Numbered from the stretch's first letter, positions 15,942-25,405 are shown. The stretch is 64,000 nucleotides of DNA from Micromonospora sp. NBC_01699 (GCF_036250065.1 NZ_CP109199.1:310001-374000), one strand, 5' to 3'. The notes: a model not told the origin generated them from the sequence alone. Program-made: numbers and translations.

Positions 15942-16688
15942 ATGTCCGGTACGCAGTTGTATGACACCATCGGTGCCACCTACACCGTGACGCGGCGTAC
16001 CGAGCCACGGATTGCCGCAAGGGTCTGGGCCGCGCTCGGCGATGCGCGGACGGTGTTGAATGTCGGCGCCGGCACCGGCTCCTACGAGCCCTCCGACCGT
16101 GACGTCACCGCGGTGGAACCGTCGACGCTCATGCGTGCGCAGCGTCCCGCGGGCGCGGCGCCGTGCGTGGCCGCCACCGCCGAGAGCCTTCCGTTCGCGG
16201 ACCAGTCCTTCGACGCCGCGATGGCCTTTGCCACCCTTCATCACTGGCAGGATCCGATCGCGGGGCTGCGCGAGATGCGGCGTGTGGCTCGCCGCGTGGT
16301 GGTCTTCACGCACGACACCAGTGATGCCGGATGGCGTCGCCGGTTCTGGCTCACTCGCGACTACCTGCCCGAGGTCGCCGACCTCGTGGTCGGCCGGCCC
16401 TCGGTGACCGATCTGGCCAGCGCGATCGAAGCCCGCATCGAGCCGGTGCCCATTCCGTGGGACTGCACCGACGGTTTCTTCGAGGCATACTGGCGCCGCC
16501 CGGAGGCGTACCTGGACGATCGTGTCCGTCGTGGACTATCGGTGTGGGCCAGGGTCGGGCCGGATGCCGAGCAGCGGGCGGTTCGCAGCCTCCGTGACGA
16601 CCTCGACTCGGGTCGGTGGGCCGAACGCAACCGCGACCTCGTCGCCCTCGACGCGGCGGAGCTCGGCCTTCGCCTACTCATCACCTGA
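15942..16688 (+). CDS. Class I SAM-dependent methyltransferase
   Basis: A 248-aa methyltransferase of the UbiE/Methyltransf_11 type. Motif I is VLNVGAGTGSYEP, the acidic ribose-binding position is in VTAVEPS, and motif IV is FDAAMAFATLHHWQD. The C-terminal half is Arg/Trp-rich and variable, as expected for the substrate-binding part. GAGGGG lies 7-12 nt before the ATG. The gap of 15 nt after ricT suggests co-transcription. The substrate is unknown. A palindromic repeat element lies between this gene and the convergent surface-protein gene. Confidence 0.88.
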   Translation: MSGTQLYDTIGATYTVTRRTEPRIAARVWAALGDARTVLNVGAGTGSYEPSDRDVTAVEPSTLMRAQRPAGAAPCVAATAESLPFADQSFDAAMAFATLHHWQDPIAGLREMRRVARRVVVFTHDTSDAGWRRRFWLTRDYLPEVADLVVGRPSVTDLASAIEARIEPVPIPWDCTDGFFEAYWRRPEAYLDDRVRRGLSVWARVGPDAEQRAVRSLRDDLDSGRWAERNRDLVALDAAELGLRLLIT

Positions 16689-16806
16689 ACCCCGCCCCTG
16701 ACTGGGTGTTCTCGCCATGATCATGGCCAGCCGAAGGCGGTCCTGTCGATACCCGGCGCAGCGGCAGGGTTTCGTGGCCCTTCTCGCCCCCGCTCCTCTC
16801 TGCCCG

Positions 16807-16864
16807 CGATCTAGGGCGAATACGTGCTTGTTGATCTCCGATCACCACCATTTGCCCTAGATCG
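16807..16864. repeat. Dispersed palindromic element, copy 2
   Basis: A 15-bp stem (16807-16821 with 16850-16864) with one G-T wobble and a 28-nt loop. Flanks are weakly C-rich on the left and G-rich on the right. Within the loop TGAT/ATCA can form a short apical stem. It lies between convergent genes, 118 bp after the methyltransferase stop and 57 bp before the surface-protein stop, where it could work as a bidirectional terminator. Confidence 0.85.
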
Positions 16865-16920
16865 ACGTGCCGTGGGGTGAGCGTCGCGCTGGGTTGGGTA
16901 TGGGGCGGAGCAGGGGCGAG

Positions 16921-19900
16921 TTAGACGAGGTTGCGTCTGCGTCCGGGGAGGCGCTGGTGGCTCAGTGCGATGAATGCCGCGCCGAGGGCGATGGTGGTCA
17001 GGGCGATGGTGACGTAGGCCGAGACTCGGCTTCCGGTGACGGGCAGCATGCCCTTGCGGACCGTGATGGTTGCCGAGGCCGAGGAGCCCGGGCCGCTCTG
17101 GTCCGAGGTGACGGCAGACGTCGTATTGACCTTCGTGCCGCTGGTGGTGCCGGTGACGTTCACCGAGAAGGTGCAGCTTCCGTTGGCCGGCAGGGTCGCG
17201 CCGGTCAGGCTGATGCTGCTGCTATCGGCGGTCGCGGTGATCGTGCCGCCGCCGCAGGAGCCATTCAAACCGTTGGGGGTGGCGACCACCAGGCCCGCAG
17301 GAAGGTCGTCGGTGAAGCCGACGCCGGTCAGCGGCGTACCCGTATTGGGGTTGGTGAGGGTGAAGCTCAGCGACGTCGTCCCGTGGAGATGGAGGATGCC
17401 CTTCTCGAACGCCTTGGCGATTGTCGGTGCCGTGACGATCACCGCGACGACCGTGACGGTTCCCGAGGCAGGGGTGCCCGGACCGCTTTCGACCGAGGTG
17501 ATGGCGGTGGTCGTATTGACCTTTGTTCCGGTGGTGGTGGCGGTGACGTTCACCGACACCGTGCAACTCCCGCTGGCCGGCAGGGTGACACTGAACAGGC
17601 TGATGGTGCTGCTACCGGGCGTCGCGGTGATTGTGCCGGAGGGGCAGTCGGTTTGCGCGGCGCTGGGGGTGGCGACCACCAGTCCCGCAGGAAGGTTGTC
17701 GACGAAACTGACGCCGGTCAGCGGCGTACCCGGGTTCGGGTTGGTGAGGGTGAAGTCGAGGGACGTCGTCCCGCCGGAAGGGATGGTGGCGTCACCGAAA
17801 GCCTTGGCGAGCGTCGGTGCCGTTGCGACAGCAACCGTGACGCTCGCCGCGGCGGGCGTACCCGGGCCGCTCTCGTTCGAGTTCACCGGGCCGCTCGTGT
17901 TCACCTTCGTACCGCTGGTGGTGGCGGTGACGTTCACCGAGAAGGTGCAGCTCCCGTTGGGCGCCAAGGTCGCGCCGGCCAGGCTGATGGTGCTGCTGCC
18001 GGCGGTTGCGGTGATGGTGCCGCCGCCGCAGGAGCCGGTCAGGCCGTTGGGGGTGGCGACGACGAGTCCTGCGGGCAGGGCGTCACTGAAACCGACCCCG
18101 GTGAGCGGTGTGATCGCGTTGGGGTTGCTGAGGGTGAATTCAAGCGATGTCGTACCGCCGGCACCGATGGTCGTGCTCCCGAAAGTCTTGGCGATCGTCG
18201 GCGGTGTGGCGACAGCAACCGTGACGGTTGCCGCAGCGGGGGCGCCGGGGCCGCCTTCGTTCGAGTTCACGGGGCCGCTGGTGTTGAGTTTTGTGCCGCT
18301 GGTGGTGGCGGTGACGTTTACGGAGAAGGTGCAGCTTCCGTTGGCGGGCAGGGTGGCGCCGGTCAGGCTGATGGTGCTGCTGCCGGCGGTTGCGGTGATG
18401 GTGCCGCCGCCGCAGGAGCCGGTCAGGCCGTTGGGTGTGGCGACGACGAGTCCTGCGGGCAGGGTGTCACTGAAACCGATGCCGGTCAGTGGCGTACCCG
18501 GGTTGGGGTTGGTCAGGGTGAAGTCGAGCGATGTCGTCCCGCCGAAGGGGATGGTCGCATCCACGAAAGCCTTGGCGATCGTCGGAGGTGCGACGACCGC
18601 CGCCCCGACTGTGACGGTTGCCGAGGCGGGGGCGCCGGGGCCGCTTTCGGTTGAGTCGACCGGGCCGCTGGTGTTGAGTTTTGTGCCGCTGGTGGTGGCG
18701 GTGACGTTCACGGAGAAGGTGCAGCTTCCGTTGGCGGGCAGGGTGGCGCCGGTCAGGCTGATGGTGCTGCTGCCGGCGGTTGCGGTGATGGTGCCGCCGC
18801 CGCAGGAGCCGGTCAGGCCGTTGGGTGTGGCGACGACGAGTCCTGCGGGCAGGGTGTCACTGAAACCGATGCCGGTCAGTGGCGTACCCGGGTTGGGGTT
18901 GGTCAGGGTGAAACCGAGCGATGTCGTCCCGCCGAAGGGGATGGTCGCATCCACGAAAGCCTTGGCGATCGTCGGAGGTGCGACGACCGCCGCCCCGACT
19001 GTGACGGTTGCCGAGGCGGGGGCGCCGGGGCCGCTTTCGGTTGAGTCGACCGGGCCGCTGGTGTTGAGTTTTGTGCCGCTGGTGGTGGCGGTGACGTTCA
19101 CGGAGAAGGTGCAGCTTCCGTTGGCCGGCAGGGTCGCGCCGGTCAGGCTGATGGTGCTGCTGCCGGCGGTTGCGGTGATGGTGCCGCCGCCGCAGGAGCC
19201 GGTCAGGCCGTTGGGGGTGGCGACGACGAGTCCTGCGGGCAGGGCGTCACTGAAGTTGACGCCGGTCAGTGGCGTACTCGGGTTGGGGTTGGTGAGGGTG
19301 AAGTCGAGTGAGGTTGTGCCGCCGGAGGGGATGGTCGGGTCTCCGAAGGCTTTGGCGATTGTTGGTGGTGCGATGACCGCCGCCCCGACTGTGACGGTTG
19401 CCGAGGCGGGGGCGCCGGGGCCGCTTTCGGTTGAGTCGACCGGGCCGCTGGTGTTGAGTTTTGTGCCGCTGGTGGTGGCGGTGACGTTCACGGAGAAGGT
19501 GCAGCTTCCGTTGGCGGGCAGGGTGGCGCCGGTCAGGCTGATGGTGCTGCTGCCGGCGGTTGCGGTGATGGTGCCGCCGCCGCAGGAGCCGGTCAGGCCG
19601 TTGGGTGTGGCGACTTCCAGCCCTGCGGGCAGGGTGTCACTGAAGTTGACGCTGGTCAGCGACGTACCCGCATTGGGGTTGGTCAGGGTGAAGTCGAGCG
19701 ATGTTGTCCCGCCGAAGGGGAGGGTCGCGTCCCCGAAAGCCTTGGAGATCGTCGGTGGCGCAATGGCTGCGGCACAGAACGGTCGCGTGATGGTGTTGTG
19801 GATCAGCGTGACCGCGCCGTTGCGGGCCAGCACCCGCCCGGCAACGGTGGCTCCCTCTCCCAGCGTCGCCGACTGCAACGCCAGGATGGTGCCGGCGAAA

Positions 19901-20517
19901 ATCGTTCTGGTATTCAGGGTCGCCGAGCTGCTGACCTGCCAGAACACGTTGCACGGCTGCGCGCCACGGATCAGGCTGACCCGGCTGTCAGTCGCGGTGA
20001 CCAGGTCGGATCCCACCTGGAAGACGAACACCGCGTTGGGATCGTTCCCCGCGTCCAGTGTGACGGTGCCCGTCAGGGACATGGTGGCGGGCGACCTGTA
20101 AACCCCTGCGGCCAGCGTCTGGCCGCCGAGGTCGGAACTTATCGTGCCGGTCGTCGGTTCGGCTGCGGCAAAGTTGTACGCCGTGGTCAGGGCAGCCTGG
20201 GCCTGCATCGCCGCGGTGTCACCGACGTGCGTGGCGCCGTTCACCACGGGGGCGCCGGTGACCGACGTGCCCGGCCAGACGCCCAGGTCCCCGTTGATGG
20301 TGGAAGGGCCGACGGGAGGTGGGACGTCGGTGACCGCTTGGCCGGCCAACACCCCGTAGGTCTCGGCAACGCCCAACGGGACCGGGGCCTGGGCCCACGC
20401 CGCCGGCACCCCAACGACCCCAACAAAAATCGTCGCGGTTGCGACCGCCCCCGCCATCGCCATCGCAGTAGACCGACGGCGTCTACGACACGCGCGAGCC
20501 AAACGGATCACCGACAC
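16921..20517 (-). CDS. Sortase-anchored surface protein: ice-binding (DUF3494) head plus seven repeats
   Basis: A 1198-aa secreted wall protein. Arg-rich start and hydrophobic signal peptide ending ..PAAWAQA; DUF3494 ice-binding-type domain (about residues 45-245). Seven 128-130-residue repeats start PPTIAKAF or similar at residues 254, 384, 514, 644, 772, 900 and 1030; these are DUF11-like Ig-type stalk units with one CGGG/CTF cysteine pair in most. The end is LPVTG (1158-1162), a membrane helix and RRR, a sortase signal. GTG 20517 was chosen because GGGGGA lies 6 nt upstream; a TTG seven codons earlier is possible. DUF3494 domains may bind ice or other surfaces, so an adhesin role is equally possible. 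No sortase gene is adjacent. Confidence 0.92.
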   Translation of the reverse strand: MSVIRLARACRRRRRSTAMAMAGAVATATIFVGVVGVPAAWAQAPVPLGVAETYGVLAGQAVTDVPPPVGPSTINGDLGVWPGTSVTGAPVVNGATHVGDTAAMQAQAALTTAYNFAAAEPTTGTISSDLGGQTLAAGVYRSPATMSLTGTVTLDAGNDPNAVFVFQVGSDLVTATDSRVSLIRGAQPCNVFWQVSSSATLNTRTIFAGTILALQSATLGEGATVAGRVLARNGAVTLIHNTITRPFCAAAIAPPTISKAFGDATLPFGGTTSLDFTLTNPNAGTSLTSVNFSDTLPAGLEVATPNGLTGSCGGGTITATAGSSTISLTGATLPANGSCTFSVNVTATTSGTKLNTSGPVDSTESGPGAPASATVTVGAAVIAPPTIAKAFGDPTIPSGGTTSLDFTLTNPNPSTPLTGVNFSDALPAGLVVATPNGLTGSCGGGTITATAGSSTISLTGATLPANGSCTFSVNVTATTSGTKLNTSGPVDSTESGPGAPASATVTVGAAVVAPPTIAKAFVDATIPFGGTTSLGFTLTNPNPGTPLTGIGFSDTLPAGLVVATPNGLTGSCGGGTITATAGSSTISLTGATLPANGSCTFSVNVTATTSGTKLNTSGPVDSTESGPGAPASATVTVGAAVVAPPTIAKAFVDATIPFGGTTSLDFTLTNPNPGTPLTGIGFSDTLPAGLVVATPNGLTGSCGGGTITATAGSSTISLTGATLPANGSCTFSVNVTATTSGTKLNTSGPVNSNEGGPGAPAAATVTVAVATPPTIAKTFGSTTIGAGGTTSLEFTLSNPNAITPLTGVGFSDALPAGLVVATPNGLTGSCGGGTITATAGSSTISLAGATLAPNGSCTFSVNVTATTSGTKVNTSGPVNSNESGPGTPAAASVTVAVATAPTLAKAFGDATIPSGGTTSLDFTLTNPNPGTPLTGVSFVDNLPAGLVVATPSAAQTDCPSGTITATPGSSTISLFSVTLPASGSCTVSVNVTATTTGTKVNTTTAITSVESGPGTPASGTVTVVAVIVTAPTIAKAFEKGILHLHGTTSLSFTLTNPNTGTPLTGVGFTDDLPAGLVVATPNGLNGSCGGGTITATADSSSISLTGATLPANGSCTFSVNVTGTTSGTKVNTTSAVTSDQSGPGSSASATITVRKGMLPVTGSRVSAYVTIALTTIALGAAFIALSHQRLPGRRRNLV
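17060..19760 (-). repeat. Seven tandem ~390-bp coding repeats
   Basis: The first three periods are exactly 390 bp (boundaries 19758, 19368, 18978, 18588), followed by 384, 384 and 390 bp. Long blocks around 18617-18860, 19007-19250 and 19397-19610 are almost identical at the DNA level, while the first and last units differ more. This points to recent amplification or gene conversion within the middle of the array. Confidence 0.88.
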
Positions 20518-20746
20518 GGATTTTCCCCCACCAATCAAGATCCCGCCCCCGGCGAGATTCAGAGCGTGAAGGTCGTTGACTGGCGCAGCGTCAGGTGACG
20601 GACGCCCGAAAGCCTTCTAGTACGAGGTTATCCATGCAAAGCGGCGCAATGCCGCCAAATGCCACATAAGGCAGTAGTGGGGGCAGGCGTACCAGGAGTG
20701 AGGCAATCTCGCATGTGCCGGCCCGGGATGGTTCCTCCGGCCGGGC

Positions 20747-22486
20747 TCAGCGCAGGACGATCGGTGGTTCGGCGAGCCGGGCGGGCAGCGGTTGCTGCGG
20801 TGTCAGCCAGGACGCGTCCGGCCGGCTGTCGTCCGGGTTCACCCGCCACTCGCGACTCACCCGGTCGACGCCGATCGGGTAGATGGTCAGCGAGCCGTCC
20901 GGGGCGAACCGCATCCGCAGGAAGCTCTTGGCGTCCTCGATGCCCTGCCCGGCGAACAGCTCGTTCAGGTTCACCCCGAAAAATCCGGCCACCAACAGGT
21001 ACGCGGCGGTGAGCTGGCTGGCGACGAGCCCGGCGAGTGGGGCGTAGAGCAATGCTGCGGCGGCCACCGGCAGCGGCCACGGCCAGTCCCGGAAGGGCAG
21101 TTGCAGCCAGAGCCAGGCGCCGGCCGCGCCCAGCGCGATGTGCGCGACCCCGTGCAGCACACCGAGCAGGTAGTGCCGGATCTGCCGCTTGCCACTCGCG
21201 GTCGGTGGCTTGGCGAAGAACGCCGCGCTCACCAGGACGACCGCCAACATCAGCACCAGCGGGATGCTGAACAGTCCCTGGTCGGTCGAGCTGGCCCGCT
21301 GGGTCGCCACCCCGGCGATCGGCAACATCAGCAGCAGGTGCAGGGCACCGAGCAGGGTGATGAAGCCGGTGTTGCGCAGCGGCAACCGGCCGAAGATGCC
21401 CCAGGCGTAGCGCCGAGACCTGGCTGCCTCCGGATAGCGGCCGGCGAGGTCGTACTCCCGGGTCTGGCTGGCTCGGCGGGCCAGGGTGTCCCGGGGTGGG
21501 ACCTCGATCCGTTCGGGCAGGTGGTGGGTCGGGTAGAGGTACGCGCCGCCGCCACCGCAGTGGATCAACTGGCGGTCCGGTGCGGCGTAGCGGGCATAGT
21601 GATGCAGATCACCTGAGATGATCAGGCGGACGCTCGCGCCGGCCGGATCGAGCACGGTACGGACGAAATAGTCGACCGACTCGTACGCCTGCGGGTTGTC
21701 CACGGCCTTGACCCAGGTCGGCGCCGGCACCGACACGATCACCCGGGAGTGTGGACCGAGCTGCTTCGCCGCCTCTTCGAAATAACGCAACTGCGGGTCG
21801 TCCAGATAGGTGCCGGACTGCTCGTCCAGGGCAAACAACCACCAGTCCGACGGCAGCCGTACGGCAAAGTAGGAGCGGGACTGCGGGGTACGCCACCCGC
21901 CGATGTTGTCGTCGCGGGAGCGGGCGAACAGGCGCAGGAACGCGGTCAGGCCGTCGTACCAGTCGTGGTTGCCGGGGATCGCGTACAGCGTCGGTTGTGG
22001 CGCGTCGGCCGGCGGACACGGCATGGCCGCCTGGTACGGCCCCTTGAACCGCTGCTCGTACGCGGCGCTGCTGGCGGTCGGGTAAACCTGGTCGCCACCC
22101 ATCATCAGCATCTGTCCACGGGGCAGCCGGTGCCCGTCGACCACCAGCTCCGGCTGCGCCAGCAGGTACGCCACCGAGTAGGTCGCGTTGAACCCGTCGC
22201 CCAGGTCCGCCACGTAGTCCAGCCACAGCTCACCGTCGGTGCCCGGCTCCCGGTAGACCTCACTGGGCAGCGCGTTCTGCAACTCACGCTTGTCGAGATA
22301 GGCGCCGAACAGCAACGCCAGCAACGTACGCACACCCGTACTGATCAGCAGCAGGGGCGCCAACCACGGCACCGGCCGGGCGGGAGTGAAACCAAGTTCC
22401 CGGGGATCGAGGCTGCGTGGCCGTGCCGGCGTGACCGATCCCGCCCCGGCCACCTCATCCCTCTTCACCCATCGGAGCCTACCCAT
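20747..22486 (-). CDS. Membrane-bound calcineurin-like metallophosphoesterase
   Basis: A 579-aa protein with a predicted membrane helix near residues 40-60 and several more in the C-terminal third. The phosphoesterase domain (about residues 85-330) shows DLGDGFN, MMGGDQVYPT, YAIPGNHDWYDG, and GDLHHYARY, matching the metal ligands of the family. The family holds phosphodiesterases and phosphatases, and the substrate is unknown. The start ATG 22486 is in a region without clear SD (GGTAGG nearby). It is transcribed away from the tRNA and palindromic element copy 3. Likely a cytoplasmic-membrane enzyme. Confidence 0.88.
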   Translation of the reverse strand: MGRLRWVKRDEVAGAGSVTPARPRSLDPRELGFTPARPVPWLAPLLLISTGVRTLLALLFGAYLDKRELQNALPSEVYREPGTDGELWLDYVADLGDGFNATYSVAYLLAQPELVVDGHRLPRGQMLMMGGDQVYPTASSAAYEQRFKGPYQAAMPCPPADAPQPTLYAIPGNHDWYDGLTAFLRLFARSRDDNIGGWRTPQSRSYFAVRLPSDWWLFALDEQSGTYLDDPQLRYFEEAAKQLGPHSRVIVSVPAPTWVKAVDNPQAYESVDYFVRTVLDPAGASVRLIISGDLHHYARYAAPDRQLIHCGGGGAYLYPTHHLPERIEVPPRDTLARRASQTREYDLAGRYPEAARSRRYAWGIFGRLPLRNTGFITLLGALHLLLMLPIAGVATQRASSTDQGLFSIPLVLMLAVVLVSAAFFAKPPTASGKRQIRHYLLGVLHGVAHIALGAAGAWLWLQLPFRDWPWPLPVAAAALLYAPLAGLVASQLTAAYLLVAGFFGVNLNELFAGQGIEDAKSFLRMRFAPDGSLTIYPIGVDRVSREWRVNPDDSRPDASWLTPQQPLPARLAEPPIVLR

Positions 22487-22588
22487 GCCTCCTCAACCCA
22501 CGCTGTCCACTACATGACCCCCACCCTTCTCCCTCCCCCTCCCCCTCCCCTTCCCCCACGCGCCCCTCCCGCGCCCCTCTTTGCGCGT

Positions 22589-22646
22589 CGATCTAGGGCA
22601 AATACGTGTTAGTTGATCTCCAATCGCCACCATTTCCCCTAGATCG
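22589..22646. repeat. Dispersed palindromic element, copy 3
   Basis: A 15-bp stem (22589-22603 with 22632-22646) with one C-C mismatch and a 28-nt loop beginning ACGTG and ending CCACC as in the other copies. A C-rich pyrimidine tract (about 22517-22578) lies left and a G-rich tract (22654-22710) right. Located between the metallophosphoesterase promoter region and tRNA-Thr, so here it is not between convergent genes and is unlikely to be a simple terminator. Confidence 0.82.
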
Positions 22647-22653
22647 CGGACGT

Positions 22654-22710
22654 GGGAAGGGGGGAGGGAGGGAGGGGGAAACCCGTGGAGAGGGGGCGGG
22701 GGGCGTGCCG
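22654..22710 (+). other. G-rich tract with G-quadruplex potential
   Basis: Runs of three to six G (GGGAAGGGGGGAGGGAGGGA and onward, then GGGGGCGGGGGG) directly follow palindromic element copy 3 and end just before tRNA-Thr. The arrangement mirrors that at copy 1. Confidence 0.55.
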
Positions 22711-22727
22711 TATGCTCGACGGGCGTT

Positions 22728-22804
22728 GCCGCCTTAGCTCAGTCGGCTAGAGCGACGCACTCGTAATGCGTAGGTCGACGGTTCGATTCCGTCAGGCGGC
22801 TCCA
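22728..22804 (+). tRNA. tRNA-Thr (anticodon CGT)
   Basis: Full cloverleaf of 77 nt including encoded CCA (22802-22804). The acceptor stem pairs GCCGCCT (22728-22734) with AGGCGGC. The anticodon stem ACGCA/TGCGT encloses loop CTCGTAA with anticodon CGT at 22762-22764, reading ACG threonine codons. The T-arm has GGTTCGATTCC. A GAAA-loop terminator follows. The DNA downstream looks accessory, so this tRNA may have served as an integration site, though no repeated 3' end was found. Confidence 0.97.
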
Positions 22805-22809
22805 GGTGT

Positions 22810-22845
22810 GAGGCCCTGACCAGCGGAAACGCTGGCCAGGGCCTC
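22810..22845 (+). terminator. Rho-independent-like terminator of tRNA-Thr
   Basis: GAGGCCCTGACCAGCG and its near-perfect complement flank a GAAA tetraloop (16-bp stem, one mismatch), beginning six bases after the tRNA CCA end. A TTTATCTAT stretch follows. Confidence 0.88.
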
Positions 22846-22988
22846 ATGTTTATCTATGCGGTCCTGAAGCCCCCCCGAAAACCCCCGATAACCCCCGCAA
22901 GCGATCAGGTTTGGCAAGCCTGGACACATCGGGCGTCGATCGCTGCCGTGTGTGTACGGACCAGTTCGGTCCGCGTGGAAGGTCGGCG

Positions 22989-23176
22989 GAGTCTGGTTTA
23001 CCGGCGTCCAGTTGATCATGCCTCTGGCGGTTTCAGGGAGGCGTTCGTAGCCGCGGGTGAGTCGACGGTGGGCGGCTAACAGGCCAGGGTCCGCTCGACA
23101 CCACCCAACGGCGCGGGTGGACCACGAAGCCCTCGTTGTCGGCGGGTTTCCGGACGATCTCCACGGTGTTGTAGGG
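22989..23176 (-). pseudogene. Remnant of an IS5-type transposase C-terminus
   Basis: Read on the minus strand with two frame changes, this stretch encodes VEIVRKPADNEGFVVHPRRW, then ERTLA, then AAHRRLTRGYERLPETARGM followed by INW. This is the conserved C-terminal signature of IS5-family DDE transposases (RWVVER..RR..RDYERLPE). The frame shifts fall after RRWVV and after TLA. The N-terminal catalytic part and the end of the element are missing, so it is a dead fragment. It lies directly downstream of tRNA-Thr and marks the edge of an accessory segment. Confidence 0.78.
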
Positions 23177-23243
23177 CAGCCAAGGGACGCCCGGCCCGGC
23201 GCCAACAACGCCGCACCTTCAACCCACCCGGCTGACAACAAAC

Positions 23244-25375
23244 TCATACACCCTCGGTGAGATGGCGCCGGACCGTGTCGGCTCGGGGGTCTCCGAGCGG
23301 GTCGAGGATACGGAGCGCTTCTTGCCGGTAGCGTCGGGCTTCGTCTGGCTGGCCGGTGGCGTCGAGGGTATCGCCAAGGGCTGCCAGGGTGAGTCCTTCG
23401 GAGCGCCGGTCGTCGAATCTGCGGAACAGATCCAAGGCGCGTTGGTGTTGCCGGCGGGCTTGGTCGAGTTGGCCGGCTTGCTGGTAGGCCAGGGCGAGGG
23501 GGTAGGAGGCCCAGGCGACGCTCCACTGGTCGTCGATACGTTCGAGTATGGCCACCGAGTCGCGGTAGTGGCTGATGGCGGCGTCGAGTTGACCGAGCGT
23601 GCGGTGGCAGTTGCCGAGGCTGAGCAGGGACATGCCCTCGCCTCGGGTGATATTGCTGGCGCGGAAGACGTCGCGTGCTTGGGCGTACAGGTCGATCGCT
23701 CGTCGATCTGGCCGCGTTCCTCGTGTATGAGACCCATTCCTCGGAGGGAGAACCCCTCCACCCAGCGGTCGTCAACTTCGCGGCTCGCTTCGACGCCTTG
23801 GCGGTAGCAGCTGAGAGCGTCCTCGCGTTGTCCCATTCGCCAGTACGCGTCGCCGAGGCATCGGAGGTTGGCGGCCTCGCCGTGGCGGGATGCGGCCGCG
23901 CGTGCGGCACGCAGGCCGAAGAGGTGGATGTCGCGCCAGTCCGTCCAGTAGGACTTGAGCTCGAAAAAGCCGTCGCTGACCACGGGTAGCTGCCAGGCGA
24001 TGTCGTAGTCACCGAGCTCGCTGGCCTGTCTGACGTTGTCGAGCAGGTTCAGCCTTTCCTGCTCGAACCAGGCCATCGCCTCGGCCACGGTCCTCGGGGA
24101 TGTGAGGGGTAGGTCGGGTTCCGCTGGTGGGAGGGGAATGGCGTGGGAGTAGGGCAGGATGATTTTTCGGCCCTCTTCCGCCATCCACTGGTACCAGTCG
24201 TAGGCACGGCGCCGCGCCCGGCGCTGCTGCTCTGCTGACTCTTCGGCCTCAGCGCGTTCCTTGGCGTAGGCGCGGAGGAGGTCGTGGAGGAGGTAGCGGT
24301 CCCGAGCGGGATTCTGTAGCAGGTGCGCCGCGTTCAGTTGATCAAGCAGGTTGCGGGCTCGGGGCACGCTCACACCGGCGAGCGCTGCCGCTGCGGCGGC
24401 GCAGATGTCGGACCCGGCGTGTAGCCCGAGTAGTCGGAGCAACCGTGCGGCGTCGTCCGGCAGGGCTCGGTATGACCAGGAGAAGACCGCCCGCACGTCG
24501 GAGAGTTCGTCGCCCTCGACGGCTAGGACATCGAGTTGATGTTCGGCCAGTGCGAGGTCGGTTACGAAGTCCGCGAGGAGCAGGTGGGGTGAGTTGGCGA
24601 TGCGTTCACCGATGATGCGCAGGGCTAGCGGCAGGTAGGCGCATCGACGGGCAAGCTCGGAGGCTGCCTGAGGTTCGGCGTTGACGCGGTCGTCGCCGAC
24701 GCTGTCGCGCAGCAGCGCGATCGACTCTTCGGGTGTGAGGACGTCCAAGGTCATGCGTGACGCTCCTTCCCGCGCGACCAGGCCGGAAAGCCGGCTGCGG
24801 CTGGTGATGATCGCCATGCAAGTCGGAGTGGCGGGCAGCAGCGGCCGGACCTGGCTGACTGTGGACACGTTGTCCACCACGATGAGCACCCGCTTGCCGG
24901 TCAGTACAGACCGATACAGGGCGGCTCGTCCCTCGGTGTCGGCGGGGATCTGCTCGGCGGGCACGTGAAGGGCGCGCAGAAAGGTGTCCAGTGCCTGGTC
25001 GACGGCGAGCGCGGGGCCGGGACCGTAGCCGCGCATGTCGACGTAGAGGTCACCGTCGGTGAACCACCGTCGGACCCGATGGGCCCAGTGAACGGCCAAA
25101 GCTGTCTTCCCGACGCCGGGAGCACCGGCGATGGCCGCGACGGTCATTGGCCGGCTGACCGTTGTGGTCGCGTCGTTGCTGGGCACCGGCAGCGCGGCGT
25201 CGAGTCGGGTAAGCGTCTGCTGGCGGTTGACGAAACGGGTCGTGTCGAGGGGCAACTGGCGAGGCGGCGGTGGTGGGGACACGGCTCGCGCATACAGGTT
25301 GATTCCGCCGTGCACCGTCCCCGCTTGGACGATGGCCTCGGCGTCCCCCGACGACTCATTTCGTGTTGTGTCCAC
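23244..25375 (-). pseudogene. NB-ARC/TPR regulatory ATPase, split by a frameshift
   Basis: A STAND-type signalling ATPase of about 710 aa when two frames are joined. The N-terminal 40 residues precede PRQLPLDTTRFVNRQQTL, then NB-ARC with Walker A AGAPGVGKTALAV, Walker B VLIVVDNVS, ITSRSR and LPLALRIIGER, a winged-helix region, and TPRs from about residue 470. The first frame keeps TPR sequence to GLIHEERGQIDER. At about 23697-23702 one base is missing, and the TPRs resume in another frame (DLYAQARDVFRAS..MSLLSLG..) to the stop at 23244. In the original frame translation runs on as nonsense to 23219. GGAGG lies just upstream of GTG 25375. Either a pseudogene, a phase-variable site or a sequencing error. 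Confidence 0.85.
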
Positions 25376-25405
25376 GCTGCCTCCTCGCCGACGGCGGCAT
25401 GCGGA

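Noticed and set aside
18588-19758. Possible CRISPR or large direct-repeat mobile element
   Set aside because: The 390-bp period is coding, in frame and has no spacers; it encodes protein stalk repeats.
17036-20101. Long plus-strand ORF (1021 codons) opposite the surface protein
   Set aside because: It is the mirror of a repetitive GC-rich gene; its repeats exist only because the minus-strand repeats do, and the minus strand has a signal peptide, DUF3494 domain and LPVTG anchor.
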